Shown: positions 37,106 to 50,180 of the stretch, one piece after another
Layout of the letters: each line of letters opens with the position of its first letter
Numbering within the stretch: the stretch's first letter is position 1
From: Seison nebaliae
Lineage: Eukaryota > Rotifera > Pararotatoria > Seisonacea > Seisonidae
Length of the DNA stretch: 64,000 bases
Assembly: GCA_023231475.1 (NCBI GenBank)
Contig: JALJEE010000735.1
Coordinates: forward strand, 62,001-126,000
Direction of reading: 5' to 3'
Notes under the pieces: generated by a model
Databases searched by the model: none
What the model was told of the DNA's origin: nothing
What the model saw: the letters and a program-made list of their open reading frames with translations, nothing else
Program-made: the position numbers and the translations under genes

Positions 37106-38567
37106 TAGAGAGAACTGATGATGTGATGAGTATTGATCGTCGTAGAAATGAGAAGATTATTTCAAACGATTGATTAATTGAATATTCGAAATATGGATCT
37201 CATAATGTATTCAATTATTTAGGTGGATGTTAATCACTTTAATTTCATTTCTTTCCATTTCCTCCAATGGAATATTATACTTTCCATATTTTATTTATTT
37301 CGTTATCATAAACTTATTCCATCACTTCCATTATCTGATTATTAATCATTTAATCTCTTCTCAAAGTTCCTTTTCGCATATCAGAATTCTCATTTGAATT
37401 GTGGATGGAAGTTGAAAATTCTCTTCCTCAATTCTCCTAAGAAGTATTATTCTAATTTATTTAATTTCATATCCTTCTCATAAATCAACATGTTTCACCG
37501 TAATAATTCAAAGAAAATCTCGTTTTATTTCAACCATTTGCCGAAGTAATTAATAATTTGGAAGACATCTGAGAAAAATGTCATCGATACCTTTTCATAT
37601 CATTCCATCTTAGTATCTTTATTCTTTTCTTTCATTCTTTATATTCACCTCCTCTTCCTCTTCCTCCTCCTCCTCCTCCTATTCGGATCAGATAATAAAA
37701 AAGAATTTATTATCCATCACTACCACCACCACCACCACCACCATCATCACTATCCATAACGGTAATTATTATTGGAGTCGTCTGTTTTCAGTATTTATTA
37801 TTTCACTTTATCACAGTCATCATCATTCGAATGATTCTTTTACTTTATTATCATTCTTTGATTCGATAAGTTTTTCTTTCCTTTTTTTTTATTCTAATCG
37901 CTCACTATGTGATTGATTCCTTGTTTGTTTCCAAAATTGTGTTCCGCTTGTATAGAAATCATCAATCTTGTCATTTTTCGGGAGACCAACTCAACAAACT
38001 CGCATCGTTGTTAATAATACATCTATTAATCGATGCAGTCATCCGTTGTGACAACCAGGTGCTCCAACTTTCTTCTCATCCATTTTAAAAACTACAACAA
38101 ATTTTTAACGAAGAAATCATTCCGAACTATTCACAATTTATTCGATTTCAAGTTTTTTATTTTCAATTTCTCACAACCGTTCTACGTATTAACCACTACT
38201 CAATAAACATGAATAACTACAACAAACGAATTCATCGATTTTCATTCAGTGACAAATGGAAATTTTGGACATGCACATTCTATTTGGTAGGCGCTGGAGA
38301 AGGAGTCGAGGGAATAATCGACGAAAAAATAATCCGACGACTCACATTGTTCGCCTAAATGGGAAAATTTATTTATTCTTATCGAACCTTCTATCGAAGA
38401 GAAATTCCTACAGATTTAATTCAATTTATATTTTGAGAATGATCAACCGAATCGCGTTTTTCAGTATTCGTCTTTTCTTTTATTTCAATCCATCTAAAAC
38501 TCATACAACTTTATATAATAATTCAATTTTATTTGAATAAATTTATTATTAAATATTTCTACTTTCA
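37106..38567. other. Intergenic region between DVE-like gene and NEMF 3' end
   Basis: Convergent 3' ends. AT-rich, with (CCT)n at about 37645-37680 and (CCA)n at 37722-37745. An open stretch at 38256-38540 has no recognisable similarity and overlaps the 3' flank of NEMF. No gene supported. Confidence 0.5.
38542..38547 (-). terminator. Poly(A) signal of NEMF
   Basis: AATAAA on the minus strand (TTTATT on plus), about 21 nt after the NEMF TGA. Confidence 0.6.
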
Positions 38568-41500
38568 TCAGTTTATTTGCAGTTTCACTTTACCTGGAAC
38601 ATTTCGACTTAGATCGTCGTCCTTCATCATTTGTATCATTTCTCTTTCATGTCGATTCGAAATTGACTTATCTTTGACAAACTGTTGAATTGCTTGTTTC
38701 ATCGCTTTCGTTTTCTTCGTTGTTCCCGGTAACAATTTTGCCTTATACTTATACGATTGGAGACATGAATATGGTGCACACACTGAAAGAGCAAATATCA
38801 AGGGGATCGATTCTTCTTTATCATTTGACAATTTCACATCTGGATGTCCTATTAACATTTTCGGGAGTTGTGCCAAATATTCGTCAACTTTCTCATTTGT
38901 TGAATGATCATCAATTTTATCTTCTCCATCTTCATCATCTTCATCTTCATCGATGAAATGCATCTGACCTATATCAAAAAATGGAATCATTAAACTTTCC
39001 ATCATTTGGTAAAATTTGAAAATTTTGAGAAAACTTAAGAATAATCGATGAAATATTAATAACAATAATTATATCATTTATAAACATGATATAATAAGAA
39101 TTAATGAAAATAGCTCAAGATGGAACCTAATCGACTTGTTTGTTCAGTGGTGACGGAATGCATTCCACTCTTCTTCGTTTGTTTCATTCCTTTCATCATC
39201 GTTCGACGTATCCGTTCTTCACGTTTCTTCTTTCTTTCCTTTCTCTTATTTGACTTTTCTTCTCCTAAATTCGATGACCCAAAATTCTTCGTCTAAAAAT
39301 GAATTGAATAAATGAAAAACTGAAGAAGAAGATGAAGAAAAACAGATAAATATTTATTGATCAGTTCCGCATCATCTTTATCGAATTTTGATGGTTTCTT
39401 ATTTTTTTGACGACGAGATTGTTGTTGCTGATTTTGTTTATTTGCCTTATTATCAATAACATTTTTTTTATGATTTGTCGTTTCGTCATGATGAGAACTG
39501 TCAGAACCGGAATCGGAATAAATAATTTGTTTTGTTAAATTTTCGAGAATTGTATTAGGAAATTCTTTTTCTTTTAAGATTTTATCATTCGATTCGGTTA
39601 GTGGAACGGTATTGTTGATGATTATGTTCGAATCATTGGACTGATGGTTTGGAGGAATGGTTTGAGTAGAATGGATGAGTGGAGATGATTCATTATGTTC
39701 ATTAACAACATCAGCTGGTAGAACTTCCTGTTCTGATATCGATTGTCTTTCCTTCTCAAGTGTTTTATCCATTTCCATTTCTTCATTTTCAAGTGTTTCA
39801 TTGATCTCCTCTTTTTCCTTTTTCTCATCAATTCTCTTCTTCTGTTTCGATTGCTCATCATCACTCTCTATTTCCTTCTCCGTCACTTCTTCATACATGT
39901 TGATGGAAGGAAAATAATTTTCGTCAACACAGAAAACTATTCCAAATCCGAAAATTAGCTTTTGTGGAACAAGAAAATTCTTCTTTCCTCGAATGACAAA
40001 TGAACCGGTTGGCAAATATTCACCACTCGGTGCGGTTTTCTGCACTTGATGTGCATACACCCACCATGATCTAATCAACAAATGTTGATCCCATGCTGCA
40101 CTATAAACTATGGCCATCAAACCTGCTTCATTCAAAGTTTTCGGTGGAATTTCTCGATCTAATTTAACACGATCGAATTATGTTTGAAAAATTTAAAAAT
40201 AAGAAACTTTTATATGGATTTTTTATAATGACACTCGATGCTCCATGGAGATCAGCATGGACATAAATATCATTCTCCTTCAAATGTTTCTTGTATACGA
40301 ATTCGTTTTGTTGTTGATCTCGACCTCCTATAAAATAGATATTAGAAGAAGTTAGTGGATGAAAAGTTGAATGGTGAGAATAACCGATCACGAGATATCC
40401 ATCTGATGAGATGAACCAAAGAAACTTTTCGAACCAAAATATTTTTCTGGCTTTTCGTATCTCCGTTGCAATCTGTACATTCTTTATCGTTTCTTTAGCT
40501 GACGAGGAAGAAGAATAAGATTAAAGAATGATGGATTAATATTCATTAATAATAAACCATGTCGTGCTGCATTCTTCAATGCATCTTTCTCAGCTGCTGC
40601 TGTTCGTTCTTGTTTCTCTTTTAACTGTTGTTTCAATTTAAAATATTTCTCAGCATTCGTATAAGCATTCAAATCGATATCAATTATCACTTCAATTGAT
40701 TTAATTTCATTATCTTCTTCATTATCATCATCATCATCTTCTTCTTCATCATCTTCCTCATCGAATGAAGGAGAAAGATTCATAAGAAATTGATTCGTTT
40801 CTAATTTTAGTTTGAGGATTCGTTGAGCATCAATATCACCATTATCTTGACCATCTTCCACCATCTCATTAATCTGTTTCCATGATAATCGTCTACCGAG
40901 TGCTTCACGTAAAATGTTTATACATCTTTCCACACTTTCCACATTCTCAATAATCAATTGTGCTTTCTTCTCATTCTCAATCGATTGCTCCTTCATTTGT
41001 CGTTGACGACGTTCATGATCTTCTTCCACATTCTGCAACTTTTTCAATGCCTGTCGTTGTTGTTGTTGTGCTTTAGCTTCGGTTCGTGCAGATTCGATTT
41101 TTGAAAAGAATTCATCGACAGCAGCTGTATATGAATCGAATTGTAAATAAGAATCGTTCTCATATTGTCGGAAGAGTATTGGAAAGAATTGATCGTATCT
41201 AAAAAAAGAATATTAAGTTCTTTGCATTGATATCGAATTTGATGATATGTTAATTGAATTCGATAGAATTGAGAGAGATGAATGAAGATGAAGAAAATAA
41301 TATGAATTTCTATCGAATTGATAAATGAGGATAAATGATCGAATCAATTGTCTAATTGTTTTTTTTTCTTCTTCTCCTCTTTTTCAATCGATTCCTTCAA
41401 TAGAACACGTGCACTCTATAAACACATTTCACATCCGCTACGTTTGTGAAACAACGACTATTGATTCGACGAAGTGTTGTATAATGAGAGAACTGTATTA

Positions 41501-44500
41501 AAACAGAAGACGATGACAACAACAACAATGATGACGAGCATGATGACGACGACGACGAAGAAGGAGACATTACGAAAACAATAAAAAAAGGTTCGATAAA
41601 AGAAGAAGAAGAAGAGGAATCGATACAAGAATTGTAGAAGCATATTAGAATTGTAGTATTTCTTCACAATTACATCATCACATTTGGAGATCATACATTC
41701 TCATCTCCTTTATGATGGCATCATCATCATGAGTGATGCCATCATCATAAGCATCATTATTCTCATCATCAGTCATTATATTTCTTGGTAGAACGGCGAG
41801 GAAGACATCAATCGATTATTCGAATAAATGTCCTTCACCTAACACACATCCAATGCGAGACATTGCCAATAATAGAATGTGAAGAATGAGCAGAAAAAAG
41901 AAGGAATGACAATATGAAACGAACGGCAACAATTTAACGGAGAAGTCAAAATATTTAACTAGATCATCTTTCTTCCTGACGAGAAGAGAATTTTATTTGA
42001 AATTAATTAATCTTCACCATCATCTCCCAATTGTACCTGTCAAATAAACGGTGTGAACACATCCCTTTTCAACTCCACCAACTGAACAATCATCGTGAGA
42101 ATTGATGACTTATTAAATTAGATCGTGGTCAAATCGGAAGATTTGATTAAAAATATTACCGAATTAATATCAATTCTCACTTCCTCCACCACCAACCACA
42201 CCACCCCAAAATATGCAAATAATTTAATAATTTTTCTGGTTGGAATTCATCAATAAATCATGTTGTGGTTCCATCATTCAATATCGATACCGATTTATCA
42301 AAACTATCATCTCTTCTCTATTTCTCGTTTCAAATAAAACAAAATAATATTATCAGAACACATCGACAACATTGGAGCAGGAGAACAATTGGGATAAATT
42401 AATCTGCATGATATAATATCATCAAATCTATTCTGATTAAATTTCAATTGTTATTATCCATATAATCTTCCGGGAATAATAAGATTTCAATTCGAGAAGA
42501 AGGATAAATTAAAGGGGGAAACCATCATGTATATTGGATCGAGAAGAAAGAGTCGACAGAAAAAGGTTAAATGAATTAACAATTCCCTCACCTCGATACC
42601 TTAGAAAGCTCGATTTATTGTTGTCGGGTGGGTCGATTATGATATCTTTCTACATATCAATTCACCAAATCTTTTCATTAATTCTTGCACAACGAACTTG
42701 TGAGAGAATGCGAAGGATTTGGATAGTGAATGTCAAATTGTTAGAAGAATAGCAGGGCCGAAAAAAAAAAAGGAGGAATGGAATGAGAGCCAATGGAAGA
42801 AATGAGAAGAATGACTGAAATCAAAAGGAGAGAATAGGTGGGGGTGGAACGGTGTAAGGAACTAGAAGAGTAGAAATAGTGAAAGTGATAGACAGAGTAT
42901 GTCGTGACCACACAAAGCATAGCCTTCAATTAAAACGGATAGAATTTGTTCATACTTCGTTCATTAGAGTAAATTGATGGGAGGAAGAAGAAGAAGAAGA
43001 AGGAAAAGAAGGAGAACAAATGGAAAGGTCCTTGTCCCAAATCATTCCATAATAGTCATCAGTTATTGATACATTCATTTCTTAATTCTTTCCTTCGACC
43101 CACCAACACTTCTCATAATGAGTCGGAATATTAACGAATAATGAATCAACAACTAAATAAATCAACAGGAACTTCGTCTACCAGTTCTGTTCGCATAGAA
43201 CGAATTGAAACGATATTCTTATTATCTTACCAATTTCAACATCTTCCATTTTTCTTTTCCTTCTGACGGGATCTTTCAAAACGAACATTATTCTATAGAT
43301 CTACTTAAATTCATTTCGAACAATGAAATGAAATTAGTGGGAGCACAGACGACTCCGTTAGGCAGATCGTTAGGAAAGCGAACATTCTTTACATGTCGTC
43401 TCTCACTTTCCCGTCCCATCTCTCCAATCATCATTATCATTTATCTGGATAAATAAACGGCGAATGTTTCCATCTGACAAATAAATGATGATCAATTATT
43501 GTAGTAAATATCGTCAATAAACAGAAGACAAGAAGAATCAAGAGAATTGTTGAGTAAAAGAATCAGATGTCTGCAGAACTGAAGTTATTCGTCTGATGAA
43601 CTACGTAATGGAAATGAATGAATAAATTATCGGAGTAATAAATGAAATAATTTCAATTTTATCAGATGGATCTACTTCTCATTCAACAACTCTGAGTGTT
43701 TGATTGATCATTAACATCGTTTGCATATGAATAAAGGAAGACGTTATCAGATAGAAGATAGAAATATAATTGTTATGAAAGTATATTTCACACATTCTCC
43801 TCTTTCCATTCTCTATCGTATTCATTAGATTATGATCATTACATAATATTCATTTAAATATATGATCGATATCGATGATCTATAATTGAATTAACTTATC
43901 ATCGAATCTCATTCCACAAGTGTGATTTGCAGGTCACTCTTCTTCTGGAGGAGGGAAAGTGAAGAACGCAGCAGTTCTTATAGAAATATATAAATTTATC
44001 AAAATTCTTTCAACTAATTTCTCTTCCTTCTACAGTTCAATCAATTCTTCGATAAATTCATTAACGAAACCGCTGAAATTGAAGAAAAGGAAGACGAATA
44101 TCAGCGAAAACTTTACAACTCTAAGAAGCGTGCAGAACGTCATAAAAATATTCGTAGATCTGTCAAATCGAAAAAGGAATCACCAGTTGAACGAAAGAAG
44201 AAAGATGTTCTTGTAAATATCGAAGATGAAAAACCGAAAACAACTTTATTGTTTAAGAGATTGTTGAGAAGTAAGAAAATAGGAATAGCGAACAAAGAAG
44301 AAGAGGAAGAGAAAGAAGAAGTGAGGAAGGAGTATTTGAAAGAAACATCGTTAAATCGGAAGGAAGTAATAAGGGTCAAGAAAGAACTCCATTCATATTA
44401 CAAGAACAAATACAGTAGGAAATACCGCGCAGTTTCCGTTCGTCATAAGAGACTGCAACAATTCCTAAAGAATCAGCAATCGACAAAAAAAAATGAATTA

Positions 44501-47500
44501 ACCCAACCGAAAAAGAAACGAATAAGAGTTAACGATTCATATATGGATCTGAATCGATCAAATGATTTACAGAAAATGTCATTCAATGAAGAATCGGAAG
44601 AGACGAATAAAAAAGAAAATAGAAAGATATTTCAATCGAAATATCCTTTAGCCAATTTCGATAATGAAGGTGACATTCCATGTTAGTTGACTTGATCTAA
44701 TTTATTAAAATTTCATTAAATGCATCATCAGATCGAGAAGGACGATCTGGTGGGAAGAAAGCGTTAAGAACAATGAGAAGATTAACACCATCAGGCGATC
44801 ATAGAAAATATCGTCAACATCAATTAAGAAATGCTTCCGCTCATACAACACCGTTACAAAGATCATCATATAATAATTATGCGTTAATGGAACGTGCGAG
44901 ACAATCAAGAAAAAGAAATTTCGAATATCGAAAACGAATGGAGAAAGAATATGATGATATTCCGGTTATTCAACGATCCTTCAGTTTAGCTGTACGGAAA
45001 CCTGAAGGAATTACTCATGTAGAATTGGATGATTATCTCTTGAATACATCGAAGAGATATGGAGTAATTCTAGACGATAAACAAGAATTACTCAATGAGA
45101 AATTAGCAAAAAAGTTACATGAGGATCTGAAGGAAACGCGTTTGAAACAAACAATAACTAAAAGAAATGGATGTGAAAAGAACAGAAAATATTCTCATGA
45201 ATCTCATTCATTATCTACACCGAATTCATCGATCTTGTTATCATCCTCCTTAAAGAAATCTAGCTCCTTATCAATTGACACATTAAGTACTTACTCAATT
45301 TCGACAAAATGTGAAAGATCGACATCTAAATCATCATCTTCCTCAATTTCCTCATCATCCTTCTCATCCTATTCCTTCTCCACACATTCATCCATATCAT
45401 CATCATCATCATCATTCCGATCGATTAGAAGTAATGCTCAATCAAATTCCTCTACATTATCACAATCAGGAAGTTACTCATCAAAATTATCATACAGCTC
45501 ATTGTCGATTGGAGATATACCACCGAAAACTAGTCGAAATAAGAAGACTGAATTGAGAAGGAAAGGTAAATTATCGACAAAACAAATATTGAAACAGAAA
45601 GAAGAGAAGAGAAAAGTTTGTCATTAATATTCTTCCAAATCAAACTTTCAAATTATGTGAATGACTTACCGTTCTAATCAGTTATGAGGACATCTCTGAT
45701 AAAGATCGTTTCGATTAAGCAACAGAGAATCATTCATCATATTTCTCCTCTTATTATTATTATTATTATTAATATATTGTTCCTTCTTTTCTAAATCATT
45801 ATCTTAATTTTGTTCTTATTCTTATTTGATTCTAATGTATCTCCTTCATGAAAAGGAAACAAATCGACGATTCCTTTCCAAGTTCACCAATAAGAAACTA
45901 CCTCCCATACAAATTTCAAAAAAGAAACCAATTTTTGAAAAGTCTCCTGATCCCAACGATACAAGAAACAAATTATTGGATCGAAAAGAAAATGTGAAAC
46001 AACTGCCGTTACCGCCGAACCAAGCGGAACGCTTGGCAAAACGACGAAAAGACCGAATTTGGGCGATGGCAAAAGTTTTGCTGAAACATCTCTTCTCACA
46101 AATCGGCTTAAGTGGATTGGTCGTTGTTTATGTGATGTTAGGTGGATTTATTTTCGACGCCCTCGAATCAGGTTATGAAAGTAAATGGCAACAAAAAAGT
46201 CGCATAGCGCGAGCGGTTTATTCTTCGTTTAGTTATTAAGAGTAATGACAATATTTAAAAATTTGTCGATATTTAGGGATTTATTACGGAAATGATGAGA
46301 TATACAGAAGGATTAGTTGCCGAACGTTATGGGATGCCAATTCGATTAACATTAACAAATTATTCTTATGTTCTTGGTTAATAATAATAATAATAATAAA
46401 TAAATCTCTTTAAATTATTTATTTAAAAGGAACGAGATTAAATGACTTCCTTGCTGGTGATATTCATTATGAGAAAAGTGATATTATGGACGCATTATTG
46501 AAACCGATTATCATGCCCGACATGTCCAAGACGAATATTCAAGCTACATGTCAACAATTCTGTTCATTAGATTCTCATCAACAACCAACAATCAATTTAA
46601 AGAATAATAGTAGGAATCTCTTTCGAATTCAAAGAATTCGACGAGAAGTAACAAAAATTTTGAAAGATACCGTGAGAGAAGAACGTCAAGTGAAATCGAC
46701 CGTTATATCGACAAAAAAACCGGCAGTATTGAAAGATGTAAATGATGTGAATGATGTTGAAGATACAGAAATTTGGACATTTGCAAGTTCCATGTTATAT
46801 TCAGCCACCGTTATTACGACAATCGGTTAATTTTTCCCTATTTCATTCTCACCAATGATTTCTTTATTCGCTATTACAGGTTATGGGAACATCACACCAA
46901 AAACGGATTGGGGCAAAATTGTGACAATAATTTATGCATTATTCGGTATTCCATTGATGTTCATGTGTCTGAACAATACCGGTGACATGTTGGCGGACAT
47001 CTTCACCAAATGTTATACAATGTTCATCAAATGTATATGTCATCTTATATGTTGTCATACATGTCGGAAGAGTGGAAAGAAGAAAGAAGAAATGAACACG
47101 ATCACAGAGAAAATTTCGAAGGAACAATTACTGAAACAAAAGGATGTTGATGATATGACTGAATTGGAGTTGTTACAAACGAAATTATATGAGATAAAAG
47201 ATTCTTTCAAAAACGCATCGAACTGGTTCCATATTTCAACATTACCCAACTTTATCATACAACCGACAAGTATTAAGAGACCAAATATAGATCCGGAAAA
47301 GTTCTTAACTTCACCACCACTTCTCAAGAAACAGATTTCCGAATTCGCCAATGAGAAATTTAAAGCCATCTCTCCATCTCTATGTAGCGTTGGTGGATTG
47401 AGACGACAAATGAAGAATGAAGAAAGAAAAAAAAGTAAATTATTGAACAATGTGGAGAATGATGAGGATAAAACGACTTGTATGACATCAAGTCAATGCT

Positions 47501-50009
47501 CTCAATCGACAACTACACATGTGAACACTCCGAAACTGTTAGAAGATCAGACGAAATCGATTGAAAAGAAATCGAGAGTTTTAAAAAAGAAATTGAAATC
47601 AATGTCGAACAGTAAGTCGTTGGAGAAACAAAAGTATCAAAGTGGAACTTTATTTCTAAAACTGTCAAAAGAACATATTAATATGTCGCCCTCTCTCAAA
47701 TTCTTATCTGTTCCATCGATTGGGAGACGAGATCGATCGTTTGATTTACAGCAACAATCATTCAAATCGATTAGTATTCATAGTCCAACATTTCGCTCAC
47801 ATGGTAAACGATCAAAAGAAAAAATTGGAAAGGAAAATAATGAGAAATATTTGGCAACTATTCTTCCATTAGAAGAAGAGACGAAGAAGAAAGATGAGAA
47901 GAAATTAGAAGTTCAATCGATTTCCGAAATGAAATCATCGATGGATGAAAATAAATTAACGATATCAGCTATTACATCACAACAACATTCATCGGAGAAT
48001 GTTGAAAGTAAAAGTGTAAAAATTAGTACCAATACAACAATGATTACATTGACAGACAAATCGGACAAATCAAAAGAAGAACAACAATCAAATAAAATGG
48101 AAAAGAAGAAATATAAGAGTAAGAGAACTCCATCAAAACATCGTCATAGACACAGAAGATATCCACACTCTTATGATAAAAGGAGGAAATATGAAAGTCG
48201 CTCACATGGAAGTAAACGAAGTAGAAGTAGAAATCGTACGAAGAAACGAAGGAGAAAAGGATCTCAAAGGAAAAGTGAAGCAGCGAAAAATTCACATTAT
48301 GGATATGATTATTATAAAATTATGAAAGAAAGACAACAAATGGATGTTCGTTCATTTCTAGTTATAATATGAAATTTTAAATCTCTCTTTCTAGAAACAA
48401 CCAGTTCATGTACCAATTCTCGCTTCTCTCGGGATATTATGTGCCTATATATTCAGTGGTGCTGTTCTATTCGGAGCATGGGAAAATTGGACGTTATTAG
48501 ATGGAGCTTATTTTTGTTTCATAACATTCACATCCATCGGTTACTTTCTTCGAAGGAAATATTTAAAGAAATTTTATAACCTTTCTTTAGGCTTTGGAGA
48601 TATGGTACCTGGGAAGGGTTCACTCGATGGATCATCGGCAGAAAAAGCAGCATTATGTTCTCTTTATCTATTATTTGGAATGGTCATAATGGCCACGTGC
48701 TTCAAAGTTTTCATTTTCTCTCATTTTCTTCTGACTATTATTATTAACTTTGCAGTTGATGCAAGATGAAGTTCTAGCCAAAGTGAAATGGCTCGCGCAA
48801 AAAATGGGAATTATCGAATAATTTCATACCTCACACTAATTCCTATTTATTTCCCTTTCCTATTCACACAAAATAATTGGACAGTTTTCTAAATAAAGTT
48901 TCCGATCTTGTATCTGATCGATTTCTTCATTTATTTTATACGAACCTTCGAATTTTATTAGGACGTCCCACAATTTCACCCGCATCTTTATCCAAATGGG
49001 AATTGAGCATTTTCTCAAATAAGATAGTGCTTTGTTTATGTCCATCTCCATCTAATGCTCCCTGTGATATAACACTCTCTTCCGTGAAAGTGATATATCC
49101 TTTGGTGGAGGACATATGTTGGATTTCCATCAATTCATCATCACAATCACATAACGATTGATAAATATCAACATAATCTGAGAATCGTATGAAATATTGA
49201 AATATTAAAAGAACTAACATTTCTCTTCAACTTCTTTCAATTTTATATCAACTGGAATTTTCCGTTTCATCAAACAATGAACAATCAACTGTTGACCAAA
49301 TACTAATAGATAAATTTGTAAATTCATTAATAAAATTGAAAGAAACCATATTTCTTCAATAAAACTTTTCGGAGGAATTCTTGTGGTTTACATTCTTTCA
49401 AGAAAACTTTCATTCTAAGAAAATCAAAAATTTTCCATCAAAACACAAATGGAACTTTTCAAAATCATCATTTGATCTTTGTCCATCCAATTTCATTAAC
49501 GGTTCTAATGTTCGCGCTTGAGACAAATCGTAAATTTGATGTTTCGTTTCAAAACAATCGTTCTCCAATTGTCGTTTAATTGTATGTCGACGAAATCGTA
49601 ATTGATGGAGTATTTCATATGAACTGTTCGTCAAAATAATGTTTCCTTTCGCGAATAATTCGAGTATGATATGTGTCTCCACTTCACCCGAACCGAATTG
49701 GAAATCAATGATTCGATCAATCGATCCCAACTGTGTGATCTTTTCCAATCGTTTCCCTTTCAAATGCTTCCTCAATTTCATCGAGAATGACGATGGCATA
49801 TCATTCTTTTTCCATTCAAAATTTGTTACATGAAATCGAGCACCACTCTCCAACAACAACATCGATCTACATTGTTTCGCCATTTGGAATTTGAATAAGT
49901 AAACTTTTTGATCGATATCATAAATGTTGACGAGTCGAAAAGATTGGAAAGTTTTTTTCACGTCCTGCAAAGCGACCATTAGGTCGACTCCACTGAACTT
50001 TAATTTCAT
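38568..50009 (-). CDS. NEMF: NEMF/Rqc2 (Caliban) ribosome quality-control factor, 10 exons
   Basis: Binds the 60S subunit with stalled peptidyl-tRNA, recruits Listerin and supports C-terminal tailing of the nascent chain (family knowledge). Exons on the minus strand: 50009-49456, 49414-49347, 49302-49219, 49177-48946, 41198-40558, 40498-40385, 40327-40208, 40158-39344, 39292-39127, 38968-38568. All phases close and give 1064 aa (human about 1076). The NFACT-N domain starts the protein. Residues D9 and the D98-R99 pair ([13 protein letters not shown]), needed for tailing in yeast Rqc2, are kept. A middle coiled coil follows, then the NFACT-R core ([57 protein letters not shown]). Next is an acidic/basic linker, then NFACT-C ([30 protein letters not shown]). 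Intron 4 is 7747 bp and contains an entire channel gene on the other strand; the other introns are 41-158 bp. ABHD11 ends 171 bp upstream on the same strand. Confidence 0.92.
43933..48821 (+). CDS. Oversized two-pore-domain K+ channel (TWK/K2P), first exon(s) unresolved
   Basis: Background K+ channel subunit of the plasma membrane. Exons: 43933-43973, 44036-44681, 44732-45615, 45856-46215, 46277-46376, 46430-46825, 46880-48345, 48395-48539, 48591-48706, 48756-48821; at least 1406 aa, where most K2P channels have 350-700. M1 is near residues 592-629 ([21 protein letters not shown]). Pore 1 has TTIGYGN (about 806-812), with the intron splitting the filter Gly codon, a position known in K2P genes. 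M2 follows. Pore 2 has TSIGFGD (about 1346), split the same way, then M4 and a short end, [19 protein letters not shown], typical of invertebrate TWK channels. Odd features: about 600 residues of Lys/Ser-rich N-terminus, a long M1-P1 cap region, and an M2-M3 linker of about 450 residues with an Arg/Lys-rich tract. The initiator ATG lies upstream of 43933 and was not identified. The gene is nested in NEMF intron 4. Confidence 0.85.
46377..46429 (+). repeat. (AAT)n inside a 53-bp K2P intron
   Basis: Seven to eight AAT units directly after the GTT donor occupy almost half of this intron. Confidence 0.7.
48892..48897 (+). terminator. Poly(A) signal of K2P gene
   Basis: AATAAA about 70 nt after the K2P stop, before the donor side of the NEMF host intron at 48945. 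This supports the nested gene ending inside the intron. Confidence 0.55.
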
Positions 50010-50180
50010 TTCGTCTGTCCAAAATAAAAGGGAGATAATAAATTTTTCAAATTAATTTAATTAAAAATTTCAATAAAATATTCTCAGAAAAAAAATTATG
50101 AAACTAAACATAAAAAACGATTCTTCTTTCATCTGTTATGAAGGAGGAGATAAAAAGCGAAAAAAGGAAGTGAAATTCTT
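50010..50180. other. 171-bp spacer between ABHD11 and NEMF (same strand)
   Basis: Very short for two separately promoted genes. On the minus strand it contains a T-rich stretch ending TTTTATTTTGGACAG five bases before the NEMF ATG, which looks like a 3' splice site. This fits an operon with trans-splicing or a 5'-UTR intron, but the sequence cannot separate the two. Confidence 0.4.

Larger units (their letters stand above)
41199..48945 (-). other. 7.7-kb NEMF intron 4 hosting the K2P gene
   Basis: The donor AAG|GTTCGT at 48945 joins the acceptor TTTTTTTAG at 41199. The split codon AG/A gives Arg and restores the alignment to other NEMF proteins (a short variable linker, then [12 protein letters not shown]). 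From 41199 to about 43.9 kb I see no exon that can be assigned. That stretch should contain the K2P promoter and 5' exons. It also holds a 34-bp hairpin at 41712-41745 and a GAA-rich tract at about 42980-43015. Confidence 0.8.

Noticed and set aside
43205-43456. 83-codon frame considered as first exon of the K2P channel
   Set aside because: No GTT donor in it gives the phase needed to join the 43933 exon, so it was not assigned.
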